In this document: positions 28,001 to 38,859 of the stretch, one piece after another
How positions within the stretch are numbered: position 1 is the stretch's first letter
How the letters are laid out: every line of letters starts with the position of its first letter
Source of the DNA: Rhodanobacter sp.
Lineage (GTDB): Bacteria; Pseudomonadota; Gammaproteobacteria; Xanthomonadales; Rhodanobacteraceae
DNA length: 64,000 nt
Reading direction: 5' to 3'
NCBI GenBank assembly: GCA_004298045.1
Contig: SCRM01000015.1
Span: forward strand, 60,942-124,941
Position numbers and translations under genes: made by a program
The notes under the pieces: model-generated
The model's input: only the letters and a program-made list of their open reading frames with translations
Databases searched by the model: none
Told to the model about the DNA's origin: nothing

Positions 28001-28773
28001 TCGTGGCGCGTATCGGTGGCCGCCAGCACGTTGATGGCACCGCCGGAATTCAGTGCAACGCCGTTGGAGCCCACTACCGTGGCGCCCTGCAAGGTCATGT
28101 CGCTACCCGATTGCAGGTTGACCGTGTTGCCGTTCACCACGGTACCGACGGCATGCGTGGTGGTGACGTTATCGGTGACGGCCGTGGTCGTGCTGTGCAG
28201 GAATCCACCGCTGTGACTCACGGATTGATAGGTGCTAGCGCTGTGCTCGTCGGCCGTCCCTAGATTCAGGGTGCCACCGGCCAGAAGGTTCACCGCGCCG
28301 TTGTCGCTTCCCAGCGTGGCAGCTTCGGTGGAGAGATCGTGGCCTGCCGACACCGCTACGCCGGCGGTACCGGTGAGGGCAGTGCCACGCACGATCTGGT
28401 CAGATTGGCCAGTGCTGACGATGATGTGGCCCTGGAAACCCTGTGTGAGGCGCGTGGTGCTGTCGGTGACCGCGGCGAGGTTGACGTCGTGGCCGGCGGC
28501 AAGGTTCAGCGTGGTGCCGGTGAGTTGGGCGCCTTGGCTGAGTACGTCGTGGCCGGCCAGCAGGGTCAACGCACCGCCAGCCGTAAGGGTGCTCACGGTG
28601 TGCGTGGCGGTTTCCACGCTGTTCTGCGTAATGCCGGTACGGTTGGTGCTGCCGACGGCCAACAGGCTGAGGTCGCGGCCGGCCAGCAACTGAGCGTCGC
28701 TACCGGCGCGGATCGCCGTGGCTGTGGCAGTGAGGTCACGGCCTGCGGCCAGGCTGAGGCCTGCTGCCAGCTA
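25003..28773 (-). CDS. fhaB: Filamentous haemagglutinin exoprotein, segment 4 of 4: repeats plus C-terminal hydrolase toxin
   Basis: This continues the same protein after a frameshift near 28770; the first in-frame Met is at 28689. Residues of roughly 1-750 are haemagglutinin repeats (LNLAAGHDVNLAAVTDSTTR, GDVNVLAGNINITAGAESGH, SHSVTDATQAVESTVSGQNV, SGIEAGDGGYQLAVGGDTNL-like blocks). The last ~470 residues form a distinct domain with an alpha/beta-hydrolase layout: LPMAHSDGTSQLALSM (Ser codon 25864-25866), NVNDPVARSWFIGNNPSTGG (acid) and SNHSDIGYSSL (His). The DPV..R..IG.NPS.GG block recurs in the orphan toxin at 22892. This is the presumed lipolytic toxin tip. The stop lies inside the start of the lipoprotein gene that follows. 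Confidence 0.85.
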
Positions 28774-31700
28774 GCACCGGGGCCATGTCCAGCGAAAGAT
28801 CCCGGCCGGCCGCCATCGACAGATTGCCACCCGCCGTGATGCTGCCTGGAAGCGGGAGGCTGGTCAGGGCCACGGGACCCGTCGAGGTGCCCAGGCCCGG
28901 CAGCGCCACCGCGCCCAGGCCTTGCGCCACGCTTACCCCGCTCAGCACGTCGTTCCCGGCCACCAGGCTCACATTGCCGCCGGCCTGGAGCGTGCCGCCA
29001 TTCAAGATGTTCTGCGCGGCGTTGATACTGAGATCGTTGCCGGCACTGATCGTGCCGCTGTTGAGCAAGTTGCCGGCCATGAGCTGGGCGTTCTGGCTGG
29101 CGGCGATGCGGCCGTTGTTGGTGAGGTCACCGCTGGCCGTGAGAATCACGTCCTTGCCGGCAATGGTGGCGCCACTGGCCGCGAGGTTCCTGGCGCTGGC
29201 CGCGCTCAGGTACACCACCGGCTCCAGCACCTGGTGGCCGTCCACCGTCACGTTCACCAGCCACACGATGTCCTGCGTCAAGCTGGCCATCTGCGCCGGT
29301 GTCAGCGCCACGCCTACCGACAGGTCGAACTGCTTGGCCACATCCACCGCGTTGCTCATCAGCGTGCGGTACTGATCCAGCGCGTCGGTGTTGTCGGCCA
29401 GATAACGGCGGCCGGTCAGGTCGGTGATCTGGCTCAGCACCAGTTGCTGCTCATAGAAGCCGTCGCCCAAACGCTGCCGGGTTTGCGCCGGATTCAAGCC
29501 CAGTTGCTGCAACAGGTAGTTGCTGCTGATGAAGTTGTCGTACTGGGTGAACTGCGGGTTGGTTTCCACCAGGAACGGACTGTCGGGTTGCACGTTGATG
29601 GTGTACAGGCCCGGCTGCGGCAGATGCACGCTGGCGTCGGGGCCGACCAGGGTGGAGACCACCTGCGGCGCGGCCGATGCCGGTTGGCTGGGTGCGGGAA
29701 CGCTGGCGTTGACCGACGCGGTGTTGGTGGATGCCGCCGCCTGGGCAGCCGTACCAACGGGAGAGCTTGCTCCACTCAAGCCGAGGCCCTGCGCCGACGC
29801 GGCACCCGGCGCCGACGCGCCACCGAGGGTGCGCGCCGCCGCGAGGCCGAGCGAACCACCGCTCGCCACGCCGGGCACACTGCCCACGGTCACGCTGCCG
29901 GTGCCACCGCTGGTACCGCTGACGTTACCCACCACAACCGCACCCGCACCGGCCACGGACGACCCCGCGCTGTTGCTGCCCAGACCGATGGCGCTCTGCA
30001 CTGGCTGGCCGTTGGCGCCGACGGCGGTGTTGCTGATGCTGTGGGCAGTGATGCTGACCGTGTTGCCAGCGCTCATGACCGCCGGCGCATCCTGGCCGGG
30101 ATTGTAGGAAACCCAACCCGGCGCCTGCCCCGGCGCCAGCGAAATTGTGTTGCTGGACGTGCTGGAGCCGTAACTGACCCATGGCCCACCGATCCACGCG
30201 CGGCTGGGGCTCCATACCAGGATCTGGGTGCCGGTCTGGTCGTCGACGGTGGTCTGCACGGTGGCGGTGGGTTCGAACGCCACGTTCTGCACCGCTGCGT
30301 TCGCCGCGCTGCCGCTCTGGCCGTTGATAATGAGGTTGTTACCCGCCGCGATGGTCGACTTGTCGTTGAGCACCGAGCCGTTGAGCGTGATGTTGCCGCC
30401 GGCCACCAGCTTGCTCTGGGCACTGGTGGCGGCAAGCTGCTGCACAGCCGTCACGGTCGAGGTGTAAACCCCTTGGAAGGTGTCCGGCTGACCGATGCCG
30501 AAGGGATAGCCGTCGCAGCGTTGGTAGCCGCTGTTGGCGCTGTTGAAGCTGTTGCAGAAGTTGTTGACGTTGGCGTATTCCGCTGCACCGATCACCTGGG
30601 CGGCGGTGATGTTCGGCACCTGATGATTCAGGTCGGTGTCGAAATAGGCGTAGCGCGACAGGGTGACGCTGGTCGTGTTCTGCGCCTGCTCCGCGGCGGT
30701 CAGATTGACGGTGGTGGTGTTGAACACCCGCCGCTGGTTGGTGAACTGGCGGGCAGTGATCGTGATGCCACCGTTGGCCTCGATGTCACCGGAGAGGTTG
30801 GTCACGGCTTGGCTGCCGCCGCCGCTGGCATCGGCGGCGATGGTGAGGTGGCCGAGAGTGAAGAGCGTGGCATCGCGATTGAGCAGCGCGCCGCCAACGT
30901 ACAGGTCGATGCCGTTTGCGGCCGCGATCAGCGCGCTTTGATACGTATTGTTGCCGGTGACTGGGCCGAGATCGCTGCCGTTGGTGAGCGCGCCGGCGGT
31001 GACCGTGAGGGCGCCGCCAATGATGTTGGCGGTGTTGGCCAGCGACCCCGCGGTGAGCGTGATGGTGCCGCCTTCGATGCTGCCCTCGTTGCTGAGCGCG
31101 CCGCTCGTGGTCAGCACGGTGGCTGCGCCATTGAGCGTGGCGCCCGTCGCGTTGTCGATGTTGGCCGCGTTGACGGTGAGTTGGTCCACCGCCTGCAAGG
31201 TGGCACCGGCGGCGTTGTGGAAATCGCCGGTCAGGTTGAACGCGAGGTTGCGGTTGGCGCTGAGCTGGCTGGCGAGGGTATTCGTGTAGCCACCAGCCAG
31301 GGAAAGCGTCAGATCCTGGCCGGCGGCGATCTTGCCCAATGCGGTGGTGCTGCCCAGGGTCAGGGCGACGCTCTGGTTGGCGGCCAGCGTGCCGCCGGCG
31401 TTGTCGACCGCGGCCAGCTCCAGTGCCAGGTTGCCGCCCGATTGCAGCGAGCCCTGTGCATTCTTCAGGCTGGCACTGCCGTTGGCCCAGCCGAGATCGC
31501 CCGCCGCGTATACGCTGCCGGCAGTGTTGTTCAAGCTGCCGAGACCGAGTGTCAGCGCCTGTCCGGCCACCAGCTTGCCGGATTGGCTGTTGTCCAGGCT
31601 CGTGGCCGACAGCGTGACCGCGCCTTGGCCACCGAGGGCACCGCCGTGGTTGACGGCGTCCTGCGTGAAAGCGAACGCGCTGGCACCCTGCCCCACGTTG

Positions 31701-32079
31701 GCGATGCGGCCGGCGGTGTTGTCCAGGCTTGCCGCACGCACGACCAAGCTGGCAGCGCTGTCGCCGCTGCCGGCCTCGATGCGGCCGTTGCGGTTGCCCA
31801 GCGCCCCACCGCTGGTGACGGAAGCCGCGCCCTGTGCCTGCAGCGCGCCGCCGTCGTTGGTGAGCTGGTTTTGTGTGCTGACGCCCAGCGTGCTGCCGGC
31901 ATAGACCTGGCCTGCGTTGACGAGGCTGCCGGCGTTTACCGTGGTCGCACCATTGCCGCCGATGAAGCCGCCAGCCCCATTGGTCAAGGCGCCCGTGGCC
32001 GTGAGGCTCAACGACTGCGCATCGGTGACCTTGACGTAGCCCGCGGTGTTGTCCAGCGAGCCGGAGTGCGCCACCGGAC
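28774..32079 (-). CDS. fhaB: Filamentous haemagglutinin exoprotein, segment 3 of 4
   Basis: About 1100 residues of haemagglutinin repeats in a third reading frame (open from GTG 32074 to a stop at 28736). Typical units are GSLDNTAGYVKVTDAQSLSL, NSQSGKLVAGQALTLGLGSL and ALSNEGSIEGGTITLTAGSL. In the middle is a non-repeat section (about 30600-29200) with VTLSRYAYFDTDLNHQVPNI, then LVGPDASVHLPQPGLYTINV and FISSNYLLQQLGLNPAQTRQ. This is the conserved region found in large FhaB/CdiA proteins after the first repeat tract. Frameshifts border it at about 32080 and 28770. Confidence 0.85.
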
Positions 32080-35000
32080 TGGATCGTGCCGCCGCCCGTG
32101 TTGGTCAACGCCTGCGCGACGGTGAGGCCGAGATTCCGGCCAACCAGCGTGCCGCCCACGTTGTCGAAGCTGCCCGCCGAAGCCGTGACATCGCCCGCGA
32201 CGCTCAGCAGGCCGCCGTCATTGCCGAGCACGCCGCCGGTCTGCAGCGCGAGCGCGCCGTTGCCCGCGATCTTGCCGCCGGTGTTGCTCAGGTTGCCCAA
32301 TGTCGTGATGCCCAGGGTGCCGTCGCCGGCGTCCTGGATCGCACCGGCGGCATTGTCGACCGACGCCGCGGAAACCGTGAGGTTGCGTGCGTTCGTCGCG
32401 AAGATGCCGTTCGGGTTGACGAAGGCGCCGGCCAGCGCAAGCGCGAGGTCGCCGGTGCCCGTCTGGATCAGCGTGCCGTAGCCGTTGTCGAGGGAGGCCA
32501 TCGACAGCGCAAGCGTCAAGCCGCTGATGGTGCCGCCCTGCACCGCCGCAGTGCCGCCATTGATCAGGCTGCCCGGTGTGCGGATGGATACCGTCCCGTT
32601 GGTGGCCAGGTTGCCGCCGACGTTCGTCACGTTGCCTTGGCTGGCGGACAACGTGATGTTTCCGCCCGCACGCGTCTGGCTACCGGAGAGGTCGACGGCC
32701 CGGCCGGTGAAGACCAGGTCCCCGGCGGCCATCGCGCGACCTTGCGAGGCCAGGTTTCCCGTCGCCGCCACATCGAGCACGCCCGACGTACCCAGCGCGC
32801 CGTTGCCCTGCAAACCCGCGGCCAGGGTGCCGTCGCCCGCCAGGCTGCCCACGGCAAGCATGGTGTTGACGGCGGATGCCAACACGCCGGTGTTGGTCAA
32901 CACGCCAGCGACGTCCCAGTCGACGTTGCCTGCCGCATACGTCGTGCCGCTGTTGCCGGCATTGCCCTGCGTCGCCACGTTGAGCGCCGCATCGCTGCGC
33001 AGCACGCCCGCGTTGGCCACGCTGGCAGCGGCAAGCTGCAGGCCCTGCCCGCCGTACAGCATGCCGGCGTTGGAGAAGCCGCCGCCCAGTTGCAAGGTAG
33101 TCAGCGCGGCACCGTACAACGTGCTGCCGGCCATGGAGTCGAATGCCCCCGTGCCTGCAACGGACAAGTTGCCGCCGGATTGGATGACGCCGGCATTGCT
33201 GAGCAGCAACGCGGTATCAGCGCTGAGGTTGCCTGCCGCCAGCAGCAGGCCCGGCGCCGCGTTGGTCAAGGTGGTGTTGTGGCTGATCGTCAGCACGCCG
33301 CCCGACTGCACGCGGCCGCGGTTGTCGATCGCGGCGGCCTGCAGCGTGGTGTCGCCGGCACTCTGCATCTGGCCGCTGTTGCCCACGTCGGCACCCGCCA
33401 GGCGCAACGTGCCGCCGGTGACGACCTGGCCGGCATTGCTCAGCGTGCCGCTGGTATCCAGCTGCATGTTGCCGTTGGCGCTGAAGGTGCCTTGGTTGGT
33501 CAGCGCGCTCGCCGACATCACGACGTCGCCGTGGTCAGCCTGCAGGATGCCGCTGTTGCCGGCACTTCCCTGCGCGACGAGGTTCACGCCCTGCGTGGCC
33601 TCCAGCGTGCCCGCGTTGGCAAAGCTGCCCACCCGGAAGCCGATGCCCTGGCCGCTGTAGATGTCGCCAGTGGACGCGGAGCTGAAAGTACGCGCGGCCT
33701 GCACCATCAATCCGCCGTCGATGGCGTAAAGCTTGCCGCTGTTGGTGAGATCCGTGCCACTTGCCAGATTCACCCCTTGCTGTGCCTGGATGGCACCACG
33801 GCTGACGACGTCACCCGCGCTGGTCAGGGACAGGGCGCCTCCACTGCGCAGCGTGCCAGCATTGTCCACGCTGCCCACCGACAGCGTGCTGGTGCGGGCG
33901 GAGTACAGCGTGCCGGCGTTGGTCAGCGCCTGGCCGAGCGTTAGGTTGAAATCCTGCCCGGCGTACAGCGTGGCATTGGCGGCATTGGTGAGCGAGGTGG
34001 CCTGTGTCAGGGTGAAGTTGCCACCCGCTTGCAGTACACCCGCATTGTCGACGCCGCCGGTTTCGCCCACAGTGAGTGTGCCGGCCGCGAGGATTTGCCC
34101 CGTGCCGGCGTTGCTCAGCGTGATGCCACTGAGCGCAGCATTGCCCTTGGCATTGACCGTGCCTTCGTTGTCCACAGCGACCGCGGACAAGGCAAGGTCG
34201 GTGCCGGCCTGGATCTGCCCGCCGACCTGGTTGTCGAAACTGCCCGACGACAGGCCCATCGCCTGGCCGCTGATCAGCACGCCGCTGTTTTGCGCGGCCT
34301 GGCCAACCTGCCATTGCAAAGACTGGGCGGCGCTGAGCGTGCCCGCGTTGGCCAACGATGACGCACTGATGGTGATGCCGGACTGGTCGGATTGCAGCGT
34401 GCCGCTGTTCGCCAACGCGCCGCCCACGGTGATGCCGGCCGCCTGCCGTGCCTCGATGCCTCCGGCGCTGGTCAACGACGCGGCGTTGAGCGTGAGGCCC
34501 TGGCCGCTGTAGATGTCACCGCTGCCCTGGTTGGTGAACGCGCCGCTCAGCGTGGCGAGCCAGGGGCCACCCAGCGCATGCAGCTTGCCGCCGTTGTTCA
34601 GTGCGCCGCCGCTCAGCGTCAACGCGCCGCCCGCCTCGACAGTGCCGGCGGTCACCAATTGCGCCGCCGTCATCCCGATGGCGCCACCGGCGATCAGGGT
34701 ACCGGTGCTGCTGAGGCCGTTGCCGGCACTGAGGGTCGCGTCGCCACTCGCACCCAGCGTGCCGGTGCTGACCAGCGTGCCGGCGGCAAGCGTGAGGTTG
34801 CCCGCCGTGGTTTGCAGCGCGCCGCCGTTGGTGAGCGAGGCGGCATGCCGCAGATCCAGGTTGCCGCCCGCCTGCAACACGCCGGCATTGCTCACGTCGC
34901 CGGTCTGGTTGAGCGTGAAGGTGCCCGCGGCAAGCCACTGTGCACCCGCCGCATTCGTCAGCGCGGTGCCGGACGACGCGGCGTTGCCATTGATGTTGAT

Positions 35001-35962
35001 CGCGCCCGCGTTGCCCAGCGTGGTGGCCGAGAAGGCCGCGTCGCTGCCACTTTGGATTTGCCCTCCGGCTTGGTTGTCGAACGAGCCTGCCGACAGGTTG
35101 AAGACTTGGCCACTGACCAGTACGCCGCCGTTCCGTGCCGCACCACCCGCCTGAAGTTGCAGGTTGCGCTGTGCGCTGAGCGTGCCGGTGTTGGCGAGGC
35201 TCGCGGCCTGCAGCGCGATGTCGGCCTGATCGGATTGCAACGTGCCGCTGTTGGTGAAGCCGCCGGCGAGGGTGATCGCGTTGCCCTGCCGGGCCTCGAT
35301 GCTGCCTGCATTGGCCAGCGAGGCCGCCGTCACCACGACGTTCCGGCTGCCGTAGATGGCGCCACCACCCTGGTTGGCGAAGCCGCCGCTCAACGCGGCC
35401 GTCCATGCGCCGTCGAGGGCGTACAGCTTGCCGCTGTTCGTCAGCGCATCGCCGCGGAGACCCAGGGTGCTGCCTGCTTGCACGATGCCGGCGGTGTTCA
35501 GGCTCGACGCCGCCAGCGTCACGGCACCCTCGGCAACCAAGGTGCCGGTGCTGGTCAGGGTGGTGGCGACGTTCAACGCCGCATCGCCGCCGACCGCCAG
35601 GCTACCGGTGTTTTCAAGGCTGCCGGCGGTCAGGTTGAAGTTGCCGGCATCCACGGCAAGGCTGCCGCTGTTGGTGGCGCCGCCGCCGACCTGCAGCGCC
35701 ATGCCCTGCGCCGACTCCAGCTTGCCGGCGTTGGCAAACGCAGCGCCGGACAGGTTGATCGGCCCGCTGGCGTACACGGTGCTGCCGGCGGAGCCGGTGA
35801 TCGCACCCTGCGCCTGCACGGTGAACGCGCCGCCTTGCGCTTCGATCTCGCCGCCGTTGGCCACCGCGCCCGTGGCGGAAAGCGTGATCGCGTGGTTGCC
35901 GTAGAGCACGCCCTGGTTGGTGAAATCGCCACTGCCGAGGTCGACGGCTCCGCCGGCGGGCA
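32080..35962 (-). CDS. fhaB: Filamentous haemagglutinin exoprotein, segment 2 of 4: long beta-helical repeat tract
   Basis: About 1290 residues of near-continuous ~20-residue haemagglutinin repeats of the form A.SLANAGTL.A.......G...N.G.L, predicted to form the right-handed beta-helical shaft. Examples are ATSLTNAANATLYAGQDFNL and VASANAGVLRSDAAL-like units. The open frame formally covers 30786-36053, but only the part between the frameshifts near 35962 and 32080 belongs to the protein. Composition is biased to Ala, Gly, Asn, Leu and Thr. The many near-identical repeats make both recombination and assembly error likely here. Confidence 0.85.
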
Positions 35963-36942
35963 AGCGTGCCTTGGTTGGCCAGCGCTTGCGCAGCCCGAAT
36001 CGTGAGGTTGCCGGTGGCAGTGGTCTTGCCGCCCAGCACGACCTGACCGGCACTGGTCAGTGTCAGGTCGCCGCTGCCGGCAATGATCTCGCCGCGGCTG
36101 TTGACGCCCAGGCCCACCTCGGTGCCGACCAGACGGATGGCATTGGCATACATGCCGCCCAGCGCCGAGACATCGAGCGCCACGTTCGGCGTTGCCCCGG
36201 TGGGGCTCAGCGGCTGAGTGGCAAGCGTGGTGAAGTCGATCCGGTTGGGGCCGGTGACGACGTTGAGCCGATGTGCCCACACGCCGGCGTTGATCGCCAC
36301 GGCGCGCGCAAGCAGATCCACCTGATCGGTGGTGGCGGCAGGCAGGCCCGGCCCGTCGATGGTGATCGTGCCGCCGGTCACCGCCAGGCCGCTGAGCGAG
36401 CCATCGCCGGCAAACAAGGGCCGGCCGGTGGTCAACGTGCCGCGCGGCGCATTGATGAAGCCGCAGCCGTTGCAGCTGATGCCGTTGGGGTTGGCCACCA
36501 CCACCTGTGCGGCGCGGCCGGCCACTTCCATGGCACCGTTCAACTGGCTCGGCGTGGTGGAGGTCACTTCGTTGAGGATCAGCGATGCCGCCTGGCCGAT
36601 GCCAAGGTTGGCATTGCCGCCGATGTAGCCGGCCAGTTGCGTATTGCTGATGCCGGCGCTGTTGTTGAGGATGAGACCGTTGCTGCCGACGTTGAACTGT
36701 TGATAGGTGTTGTGCGACAGCCCGGCACCGTTGGGTGCGGCGATGTCGACCACCGGCACGCCGTTGGGCGCGGCAATGACGCTGGTGCGCGTGCCGCCGT
36801 CGGCAACGGTTTGCGCCTGTGCCAGCGGCCCGCCGAGCGCCAGGCTCAATGCGGCCCACAACGCATGCCGACGCAGGGAACGCCGCCAGGCGACGCGACC
36901 CATCGAGGTACCCCTGGTCTTGTGCGGTTGCGCGTGCTGCAT
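35963..36942 (-). CDS. fhaB: Filamentous haemagglutinin exoprotein, segment 1 of 4: signal and TPS secretion domain
   Basis: It begins with an extended signal peptide (MQHAQPHKTRGTSMGRVAWR...) ending near LAQA, followed by the ~250-residue two-partner secretion domain. Diagnostic sequence includes NTYQQFNVGSNGLILNNSAG, NPNGISCNGCGFINAPRGTL (NPNG at residue 151) and SALGGMYANAIRLVGTEVGL. The TPS domain directs the protein to its FhaC partner, encoded 69 bases upstream. GGGAGC precedes the ATG at 36942, which is preferred over a longer in-frame start. The frame is lost near 35962 within GCCCGCC; removing one C restores ...TLAAGGAVDLGSGDF. The frame itself runs on out of register to 35614. Confidence 0.88.
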
Positions 36943-37011
36943 GGTGATGCTCCCTGATGAAATCTGTCGCACCGACGCGAGACATGGCCGCGCCCGGCGG
37001 CGCCATGCGGG

Positions 37012-38727
37012 TCAGTAGGTGTAAATCCATTGCATGCCGGCGCTCGGGCGACGCACCGGAAAACCGTGCGGCGCCGCAAGCGGCCAACCGGCGAACACAT
37101 CCCAGGCCAAGCCGTAGCGCGCGCCACGTATGCCGACCACGGCACCGCTCAAGCGGTGGCTGCCGAAGCCGCGCAAGGCGTCGCCGCCGACCCGGCCCAG
37201 GTCCACGCCGCCATAAAGCTGGGCGCTGCTGCCACCCAGCGGCAAGCTGAGTGTGTTGCGCCAGTAGTAGCCATGCCGGCCGGCGAGCGCACTGTTGCCG
37301 TCGTACCCGCGCACCGTGTAGCGGCCGCCGATGGCCAAATCGTCCTCGGCATAGAGCGTGTCGCCGGTGGCCTGCACGCGCAGCTCGGAAAGCCACGCCA
37401 ACGGTACGGAAAACACCTGGAACGGTGTGCTCAGGCCAGCGTCCAGCGTGGCAAAGCCGTAGCGGTTGCTGGGACCGCCTGCAACACTGGGTCGCCATTG
37501 CCCGCCCAGCCACGGCACCCCCCAGCGATAGGCAAGGCGCAGGTCGAGTTGTGAGCGGCCGAGGTAGCGGCGCTGGATCAGCGCCAGTTCTGCCGAGGTC
37601 ACCTGCCGATGCTGGGTCTGGATCTGCACGCTGTCGATGTAGCTGCGTTCGCCGCGCGTGGTGAGCGTCGCTTCCAGCGCGGTGCGGCTGTGCGCATCGC
37701 GATGCAGCAGGCGCGTGGCGCTGGTGGACGTGGTGTTCGAGGTCCCGGTGTAGGCAAACCACTGCACCGCGCCGTAGATCGTCTGCCGATAGCCGTAGCG
37801 CATGGACGCCAGGGCAAAGGTCCAGTTGCCCCACGGCACGCTGTACTGGAAACGGCTGCCATGGGTGCCCTGGCTGCGGCTGAGGTCCCCGAGGCTGTGG
37901 GTATAGCCGACGCTCAGCAGATCGTTGATGCCCAACGGCTGATCGATAGCGAGGGTGAGGCCGCCCTGTTCCTTGCCGGTGCTGTCGGCACCACTGTCAT
38001 CGAGATTGGCGACGACGCGCCAGCGCTTGCCGCGCGTGACGGTGAGCACCAGGTCGGAGGTGCCCGGACGCGCGCCGGGAGCGATGTCGATCTTCGCGTC
38101 CTGCGCGGGCACGCGCTTGAGCTGTTCAAGGCCTTGTTCGATCGCACGCAGGTTCAGCACGTCGCCGGGACGGATCGGCAAGGCGCTGCGCCAGTCCACC
38201 GCGGCCGAACCCGGCGCAAGACGCACCGCCGCAACCGTGCCGGCCAGCAGCACCACACGCAGATGGCCGGTGGCGAGGTTCTGCTCCGGAACCACCAAGC
38301 GGCTGGTGACATAGCCGCGGGCCAGCAGCAAATCCGATGCCCGGTGCGCCAGCAGGCGCAATCCCTGCTGCCCGAGGCAACGATGGCGATAGCCGTCGAG
38401 ATACTTCTGCAGAAAGCCGAAGCCCTCGCGATGTGCACCTTCCAGCCGCACTGTGTCGACGCGGAAACACGGGGTTTCCGCCGGAACCGTCGTCAGGTGG
38501 TAATCGCTCCCCGCCGCGGTCGGCAACCGCACGTCCGGCGCGAGGCGCAACGCCTCGCGCTGTTGTGCCTGCTGCCGCGCGCCCTCGTGCTGCGCCTGCT
38601 GAACCGAAGCCGTTTGCGCCCACGACGCGGGCGCAGCCGCACTGGCCGCCACCGCAAGCACCCATACCCCTGTGCGATACCACGCGCACACACCCGTACG
38701 GCGCGTACCGTCGTTGCTCATCACCAT
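37012..38727 (-). CDS. fhaC: TpsB/FhaC-ShlB family outer-membrane transporter of the exoprotein
   Basis: About 571 residues: signal peptide (ending SWAQ), N-terminal helix rich in Gln/Arg, POTRA domains (about 75-230; CFRVDTVRLEGAHREGFGFL, GYVTSRLVVPEQNL), then a 16-strand Omp85-type barrel with the conserved GGRYTVRGYDGNSAL motif (family VRGY) and a C-terminal strand ending in WIYTY. It exports the haemagglutinin across the outer membrane. ATG at 38727 follows GGAAGGG; an in-frame start at 38769 is possible. It is the first gene of the tpsB-tpsA pair. Confidence 0.93.
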   Translation of the reverse strand: MVMSNDGTRRTGVCAWYRTGVWVLAVAASAAAPASWAQTASVQQAQHEGARQQAQQREALRLAPDVRLPTAAGSDYHLTTVPAETPCFRVDTVRLEGAHREGFGFLQKYLDGYRHRCLGQQGLRLLAHRASDLLLARGYVTSRLVVPEQNLATGHLRVVLLAGTVAAVRLAPGSAAVDWRSALPIRPGDVLNLRAIEQGLEQLKRVPAQDAKIDIAPGARPGTSDLVLTVTRGKRWRVVANLDDSGADSTGKEQGGLTLAIDQPLGINDLLSVGYTHSLGDLSRSQGTHGSRFQYSVPWGNWTFALASMRYGYRQTIYGAVQWFAYTGTSNTTSTSATRLLHRDAHSRTALEATLTTRGERSYIDSVQIQTQHRQVTSAELALIQRRYLGRSQLDLRLAYRWGVPWLGGQWRPSVAGGPSNRYGFATLDAGLSTPFQVFSVPLAWLSELRVQATGDTLYAEDDLAIGGRYTVRGYDGNSALAGRHGYYWRNTLSLPLGGSSAQLYGGVDLGRVGGDALRGFGSHRLSGAVVGIRGARYGLAWDVFAGWPLAAPHGFPVRRPSAGMQWIYTY

Positions 38728-38859
38728 CCTGTGACCCTTCCCGCCCGTCGAAATCCGGTTTCCTACCACCCTTGGTGCGGACCGACGCGATCATAGCCAC
38801 CACCCGTGCGTGGCGTACAGGACTTGCACCACATCTGGCTGTAGGCGCTGGGCTAACGC

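Noticed and set aside
28922..33944. Two long plus-strand frames (28922-32125, 32046-33944) opposite the haemagglutinin repeats
   Set aside because: They are antisense shadows of repetitive Ala/Gly-rich coding sequence; low complexity and no motifs.
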